This document shows, in pieces, positions 58,136-64,000 of a stretch of DNA of 64,000 nucleotides. Numbering within the stretch: position 1 is the stretch's first letter; every line of letters starts with the position of its first letter. Source of the stretch: Quercus robur (lineage: Eukaryota; Streptophyta; Magnoliopsida; Fagales; Fagaceae). Below the pieces are notes generated by a model. It had not been told where the DNA came from, searched no databases, and saw nothing but the letters and a program-made list of their open reading frames with translations. Made by a program: the position numbers and the translations under genes. The stretch spans positions 13,175,974-13,239,973 of the forward strand of contig NC_065536.1 of the NCBI RefSeq assembly GCF_932294415.1, in the 5' to 3' direction.

Positions 58136-58586
58136 TGATATTATATTATTATGTAACTAGGTTATTGGACTTGGTGAAAGAAATTATTTAGTATATAATG
58201 GGGAGTGTTTTAGTGCTAATATTCTAACCATCCTTCTTTAGCCTAAAACGCATATTTATGTTTAGAAAACAGAGATTGAAATGTAAAAATTTCAAATCTG
58301 CCTTGTGTTTTCCTTGTGAAGACAATGATTTGGGCCTCCAGATACATTGTTACATCATCCATCGGCTAGTTTGGAGGAGTTGAGACACTGAAATGAAAGG
58401 GCCTAAATCCCGTATAAATCTCAAGTTATCAACCCAAGGAATGCAAGAGCCCAAAATGAACTATTGATTTTTCATTTAGCCTATAAATGACTTTACAGAA
58501 CTGTCTATATTAGGCCCATAAATATCAGAAAATAAGCATATAACTGCCTTCCATTTACTACACTTCAACCCAGGTTCCATGTACTT

Positions 58587-58619
58587 TGTTTCTCCAAAAA
58601 AAAAAAAAAAAAAAAAAAG
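58587..58619 (+). mobile_element. 33-bp poly(A)-only retro-insertion
   Basis: TGTTTCTCC plus about 22 A, flanked by the exact 14-bp repeat GGTTCCATGTACTT (58573-58586 and 58620-58633). Confidence 0.6.
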
Positions 58620-59552
58620 GGTTCCATGTACTTCAGCCATTTTTATTTTGGGCCGAATACATTGAAAACTTGTGCGTATAGCAAATGAAATGATGAAACC
58701 TTGGCCCATTGTTTAAAACTGAGGTGGGATTATAAACTTTGATTTTTTATTTGGCCCATAAATGATTTTATTGAACGGTTTGTATTAGGCCCATAGTATC
58801 AGAAATATATCTGTCTTCCATTTACTACATTTCAACCCAGGTTCCATGTACTAAGGCCATTTTATTTTTGGGCTATAATGTATTTCAGCCACTGTAAATC
58901 ATGAAACCTTGGCCCATTGTTCTAAACTTACACAAATCATCGAGCCGGGCTGAAGTGTTTTTATCTATCTTACTAGCTCAATGTGCTGGCCGAAAAAAAA
59001 AAAAAAAAAAAAGGTACTCGGTTAAGTTTCAAGGGTCCAGTACCTTCAAGCCCAGCCAAGTGTTAGAGTTCAACATAAGTGAAATGATGAAACCTTGGCC
59101 CATTATTGTAAAACTTACAGAACCATCAAGCTGGGCTGAAGTGTTTTGTCCATATTACTAGACCAATGTCCTGGAGAAAAAAAAAAAGGTACTCAGTTAA
59201 GTTTTAAGGGTCCAGTAAGTTCAAGCCCAGCCGAGTATTAGAGCTGAACATATGGCCTATGGGTTTGTTTAATTTTGTTTGTACAACAAAATAAGGACAG
59301 TCGATTAATTTGAAATGATAAAGCTAAGATTGATAGATGAAAATAATTTTTAACAAAAATTTGAGAGAGAATTGTTTGAGATAATTTGGTAATGCTTGAA
59401 AAAAAATAGAGTTTGAGTAATACACTAGTCAGAAAGATTGGTTTGATTTAAGTCGGCAGAACAAAAATGTGATAGAAGAAGATCTAAAATAATATTAATA
59501 TAAGTAATAAAAAAATGACATTAATTAAGGAGGTAACAAAGGGCGTGATTTT

Positions 59553-59643
59553 TTTTAGACTTCTAAGTATTTTTAATGCACACACTAGGAGAGGGAAGAA
59601 GGTCTTAAAGAAACTAATAGTGGTGTATATCCAAAAAGGTCTC
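59553..59643 (-). mobile_element. 91-bp short insertion with 12-bp TSD
   Basis: Flanked by GGGCGTGATTTT at 59541-59552 and 59644-59655; copy 1 of the duplication has the site uninterrupted (GGGAGTGATTTTAGATAAAA). The insert starts with T's and ends GGTCTC, so a minus-strand retroposon fragment is likely. Family not recognised. Confidence 0.6.
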
Positions 59644-60514
59644 GGGCGTGATTTTAGATAAAATAAAATATCAAAAAATTGGAGAAAAATTCCTTGTTGA
59701 TCTCAATCAATATGTTGAGGATTGAATTTATAGCTGACATCAAAAGTTTTAGGACTAAGACTGTAATGTTGTTTATGAACCAAGTATAATATAAATATTA
59801 ATATGTATAAGGCACTGCACCTTGTGTTGAGGACAAATTTTTCACACCACATGACTTCATTTCATTGATGACCCGCACCACGTCAACATTATCATGGATT
59901 TTGGGAAAACATCTTTTAAAACCCAAAAGAGCCCATATTTACACAAAAAGGCGTCAAAGCCCATGGTTCAAGTTCATGGCACATCATCTCATTTTTTGCT
60001 TATGATCCAAGCTCATGAGTCTCATTGGGGAATTTTGGGAGTTATGGTTTGGAGGGCCAAGAAGTATGTTCAGTAAAGCTCCAGTGGTTCAAAGTTGATA
60101 AAGGAAAGCATGTTGTTTGGCGTATCTTTCCCAATTCTCTGAAATCTGACAAGTCAGTGTATAATAGGTAACATTTGGGTAAGCTTCTCATATCACATAA
60201 CACTTAAAATGATAAAATTAATATTCATCATATAATATAAGTTTAAAGATGTAATTATAGTATTTCATATAAATTATATTATTATCATCTAAATCAATTC
60301 CAAGCACATGGCTAAATATATATTAATATCTCATATCTAGCATTAAATGCTCTCTTTACTCTCCAAGATTTGGTTAAAATGCAAAAGGATCTTAATTACA
60401 TCTCTAAAATTTCATCAAATATCAACCAACTAGTCTATTACTTACCAAAATTATATATGGACTAAATATATAATTTTTTCCAAGAGAGGAAACTTAGCCA
60501 AAAAATACCAACAA

Positions 60515-60715
60515 CAGCTCTAGTGGAAGCTGCAAACAGCCCCAGTAGAAATTGCAAATAGCCCCAGTAGAAGTTGTAAACAGCCCCAGCAGAAGCTGTT
60601 TTGCAGAAACAGTTCCAGCAGAAGCTGCAGATAGCTCTAGTAGAAGCAGAAATAGCTTCTGCAGAAGCTGAAACAGTTCCAGCACATTCTGCAGTGGCTC
60701 CAGCTGTGGTACCAG
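60515..60715. repeat. degenerate 24-bp tandem repeat inside LTR
   Basis: About eight units resembling GCCCCAGTAGAAGCTGCAAACA, with increasing drift towards the right. In one frame they read as an Ala/Glu-rich peptide, but neighbouring units contain stops. Confidence 0.75.
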
Positions 60716-61863
60716 AAAAATCTCATAAAGCTTATCTCACCATCTTTAGTCAAATCATGAATTTAAGGCCAAATACTTTCCTCCAAGCAAATGATGTTGT
60801 AACAGCTGTGATTGACAGCTGTTACAGCTATAACTTCAGCCTTAAAGTCTCAAACTTTCTTCATTTGGCAAAAAAACAAAGGACCACTTACTTTGTCAAA
60901 GATTTTTCCTGATTTGCTAAGTTTCCCTTCAACTAGTTCTGATCTAGTTACATACCTTAGCTTTATATAAAGAGGACCAAGCTACATACTAAGGGGTCTC
61001 TCTCTCTCTCTACCCTCCTCTCTGATCTCCCTCTCTGATCCTCTCTCTCAGATTCATCCCTCTCTCACCCTCTTATGTAGAAACTTCACTCATTTTGTTA
61101 CAAAATACACATTTTCACACTTTCCCATCTCTCTTACAAAGTCCCTCTTCATAGATAACAACACAACACACATGTTACAACATACCATTATCTATTACCC
61201 ATCTTTCCCACACTCCATTATTCTGAAACTTCATCATTTTTGCTGCCCAAAACACATCTCTATCTCATTCTTTATTTCTCATACAAAATCTTCCTTCTTA
61301 TAAAGCAATATAACTAATGTCATAATACAAAAAACAATCCCAACAGCAGTCTTTACTACATTTAATCTTCATTTATCTATCTCATACTTTCATTTATTTT
61401 ACAAAACACATTCCTCACAAAATACTCATACATACTTCTCATACATCTCTAAACTCCATGTCTCACAAAGTATACATATACAAGATTCATGTCCAACAAA
61501 GTATCTACATATAATTCCTATACATATTGCAAACACCATATCTCATAATATATACATATTTCTTACCATCTCCACACATCTTAAAATATATCAAACATTC
61601 TTCCAAGAACTTATTACTAAAAGCCATTTCTTATGAAAGGCAAAAACTTATAAAATCAAAAGTCTTTCTTATGGAAGGTAATATCACTCATATTTGACTA
61701 AAAACTAAAAAAGTATTACATGGGGAAAGTCATTTAAGTGTATGATGAAAGGGGATAAACTTAACCAACCTATGCACACGGTTGAACTTACTCTCTCTCC
61801 CTTCAGTTGCACACATTTCCCTTTCAGACATGAAGTTACCATGAAAGAATTCACTTCATCATG

Positions 61864-62205
61864 TTGCTGAAATGTTAAGTCCACTGATGTGATATGGCTG
61901 GAGTTATAAAACATGAAGATAAGTCATCATATTTTTGTCTTCAAATTCGTATTATTAAGTATATTTTATTCATCATTATTATATCACTCGACTAATGTTA
62001 TTATGCTGTTGGACTCATTTTCTCATGTTGCTGAAATGTTGAGGCCCACTGATGTTGTACGGTTGGAGTTGCGAAGTCTGAAAGTTGCTGAAATGCTAAG
62101 TCCACTGATGTTACGGCTGGAGCTGCAAAATATGAAGATAAGTCATCATATTTTATCTTCAAATTTATATTATTAAATATATTTTATTCATTATCATTTT
62201 ACCGC
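61864..62205. repeat. three-copy tandem repeat inside LTR
   Basis: TTGCTGAAATG units start at 61864, 62028 and 62085; the first and third continue through CCACTGATGT...GAAGATAAGTCATCATATTTT...TATATTTTATTCAT, and the middle one is short. Copies differ by small substitutions and deletions. Confidence 0.8.
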
Positions 62206-62755
62206 TGGATGCAAGCTATTTTAATATCATCTCACTATTTAATGAACATGATCTCACTAATACTTTAATGAACATACTTATTAATAAATCAATCTACCAC
62301 AATTGCACACATATTATTTGGACATGAACCACCCTTGGACATATATTATTTGGACATGGACCATTGCTAGATATACCTTATTATGATGAACATGAACCAT
62401 GAACCGCAACTAGACATGGACTATTGGACTCATCCCATTGTTAGACATTTGACACCTAATTAATTATTCTTTAATATTGGACATCACTCAATATACATAA
62501 TAATAACATATCAACTCACCATTTAATCAAAGCTATCATGCTAAGCATATTATTTATTTATTTCAACCATTATCATGATTCTAAGACTTTGAGTTTTATC
62601 TATTTTGTAGGCTTAAAAATACAACGGTAGCCATTGGTCTATGCGGCCCAATGTTGAGTTCCGGGTTGACCTCCCCAAAACAAATCCGAGCCTAGCAAAG
62701 TTACACCTCCAAAGACACGTGGCTGCACACAAAAAAAACCGCCCCCGACACCTTG

Positions 62756-64000
62756 TGTTTGAGGGAAAAGAAAAGCAAATATAAAAAAGAAAAAAAAATG
62801 CTTGAACTTATATTAGGAATGTCATATAATCTTAGGCATAAATAATACTTAAGATGCTTTCTTATCTCTCCATGGAAAGTGATTTACTTTAGGCCAACAT
62901 CAATGTTCTTAAACCATAGGTAGGGCTTTCCATCATATAAAGAACAACTTGTTTTTCTGCTGCTTTCTTTTCCACCTCTAAAAGTGTTCAACATAGACCG
63001 TACCAGATGGAACTTATTTATGTCAAAAATGTCTAACACTAATATTGTGTCATATGTAAATCATGCATAGATTAACTAAAAAAAGATAGGCTGATCGTGG
63101 CAGCACGGGGTTTTTTTATAGAGACATTTAGCAATCTTGTTATGCTGCTTTTAGAGATAATGATGGTTTACAATATAGTTATTGTTGGGGAATTAAGGGG
63201 GAATCAATTGAATAACCGAAAATTGAAGTAGACTTAAAGGTGAAACTTGATTGTTATCCTCACAATGATATATATGCCCCCACTCCATTGATTTTATTAA
63301 TGGGTTCAGGGAAAATTATGTTCAAGATATATAAAACTAAGCATGGATTTTACAAGTTAACAAACTTGGAAAATTTTGTAAGTTTCTCTTTAATGATGTG
63401 AAAAACTTTCAAAATCTGTAAATTTAATGCATTGTCAAGTATAAAAAAAAAAACTATAAATAATTGAATATGGATCATTATAAACAATGAAGAGTTGCCT
63501 TTTAAAATTCACACTTAAAAGGTTAGTTTTGACGATACAAGCCCTTTAAAATATTGTCTTGGTTTTTACTAGCCACTGGTCGTTGACCCATGCATTGAGT
63601 GTAATAATTTTTTTAGGGCGGTCTCATTATTATTATTTGTTGGCAATTTGGACTAATTTAATGAAGAGAAATGCATTTCATAATCATATCACAACATATT
63701 TTTTTATTATTGTAGAATTGTTTTATATAATTTTTGAAACTTAATTCTACTATAGTCGATTGTCTAATTTGTACATCTCCAAGTCAATCGAATACATTTT
63801 TCATGTTACATGTTACATACCTCGTTGTATTATGGGTACACAAACCTCTCCTCTCAAAGTATCAATATTTTTGAAGTAATTTAGTAATAATTTACTTCTA
63901 TTATATTCCCAATAACTCACATATTTGTCAATCCACACAATACCCCTATTTAACTGCAAGTCAGCATAAATACCTTGAGTTGCAGGAAACGTGAATATTT
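62756..64000. other. intergenic right edge, no gene seen
   Basis: AT-rich sequence with no supported exon or bounded element. Confidence 0.5.

Larger units (their letters stand above)
57358..59690. repeat. tandem segmental duplication, copy 2
   Basis: Diverged copy of 55453-57270, lengthened by inserts at 57551-57678, 57703-57744, 57864-58135, 58587-58619 and 59553-59643, and by internal tandem duplications: a segment ending AACCCAGGTTCCATGTACT occurs at about 58465-58586 and again 58741-58852, and an ATGAAACCTTGGCCCATT segment occurs near 58694, 58901 and 59087. Copy 1 has each only once. Confidence 0.85.
59825..62750. mobile_element. 2.9-kb solo LTR (probable Gypsy type)
   Basis: Begins TGTTGAGGAC and ends CCCCCGACA, i.e. 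the 5'-TG...CA-3' termini with inverted TGTTGAGG/TGTCGGGG ends typical of LTRs, flanked by the 5-bp direct repeat CCTTG (59820-59824 and 62751-62755). A TATA-like TTTATATAAAGAGG at about 60962 could mark the U3/R boundary. No second LTR, primer-binding site or pol coding is present. Superfamily is inferred from LTR length only. Small reading frames inside (59894-60076, 60601-60912) are not supported as genes. Confidence 0.65.

Noticed and set aside
60601-60912. 103-codon frame starting with Gln/Ala/Glu-rich repeats
   Set aside because: It lies inside a solo LTR, begins in a degenerate tandem repeat and has no family motif.

Overview
This 64-kb window looks like nuclear DNA of a dicot plant. 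It is AT-rich, its genes have plant-type introns and plant families, and short transposon-derived repeats are dense. A woody eudicot of the Fagales type is my guess from the look of the repeats; the sequence does not prove it. There are no rRNA, confident tRNA, CRISPR or bacterial features.

Four protein genes can be reconstructed completely. (1) 17881-20593 (+): ALG13-like UDP-GlcNAc transferase subunit, 3 exons, 178 aa. (2) 24712-28187 (+): membrane-anchored receptor-like cytoplasmic kinase, 6 exons, 446 aa. (3) 34331-39292 (-): ERCC1/RAD10 DNA-repair endonuclease subunit, 9 exons, 416 aa. (4) 47626-48783 (-): intronless ATL6/ATL31-type RING-H2 ubiquitin ligase, 385 aa. Two weaker exon sets, on the minus strand at 7948-13314 and at 30091-30201, may belong to further genes I cannot name. 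The four genes serve unrelated pathways and I see no joint regulation.

The space between and inside genes is mostly mobile-element debris, and many pieces can be delimited by target-site duplications (TSDs) read directly. They include a 170-bp hAT-type MITE (4446-4615), two members of one hAT-like family (13626-14380 and 18292-18762), a 1.48-kb PIF/Harbinger-type element (15549-17024), a Helitron-like element (30769-32171), a CACTA-like long inverted repeat carrying a nested 607-bp PIF-type MITE with a CpG-rich core (40288-41523), a CACTA subterminal-repeat fragment (43172-43590), three short 5'-truncated LINE copies with TSDs, a Mutator-type 530-bp element with a 9-bp TSD (55644-56173), and a 2.9-kb solo LTR (59825-62750).

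The most interesting signals are: (a) an ordered CTATAG(T/C)G(G/A)CG repeat core shared by two elements with different termini (16555-16706 and 55799-56019); (b) a tandem duplication of about 1.9 kb (55453-57270 and 57358-59690) whose copies serve as empty sites for each other, exposing at least six separate insertions, two of them nearly pure poly(T) or poly(A) tails; (c) the foldback element with its nested CpG-rich palindromic core; and (d) the cryptic minus-strand gene.
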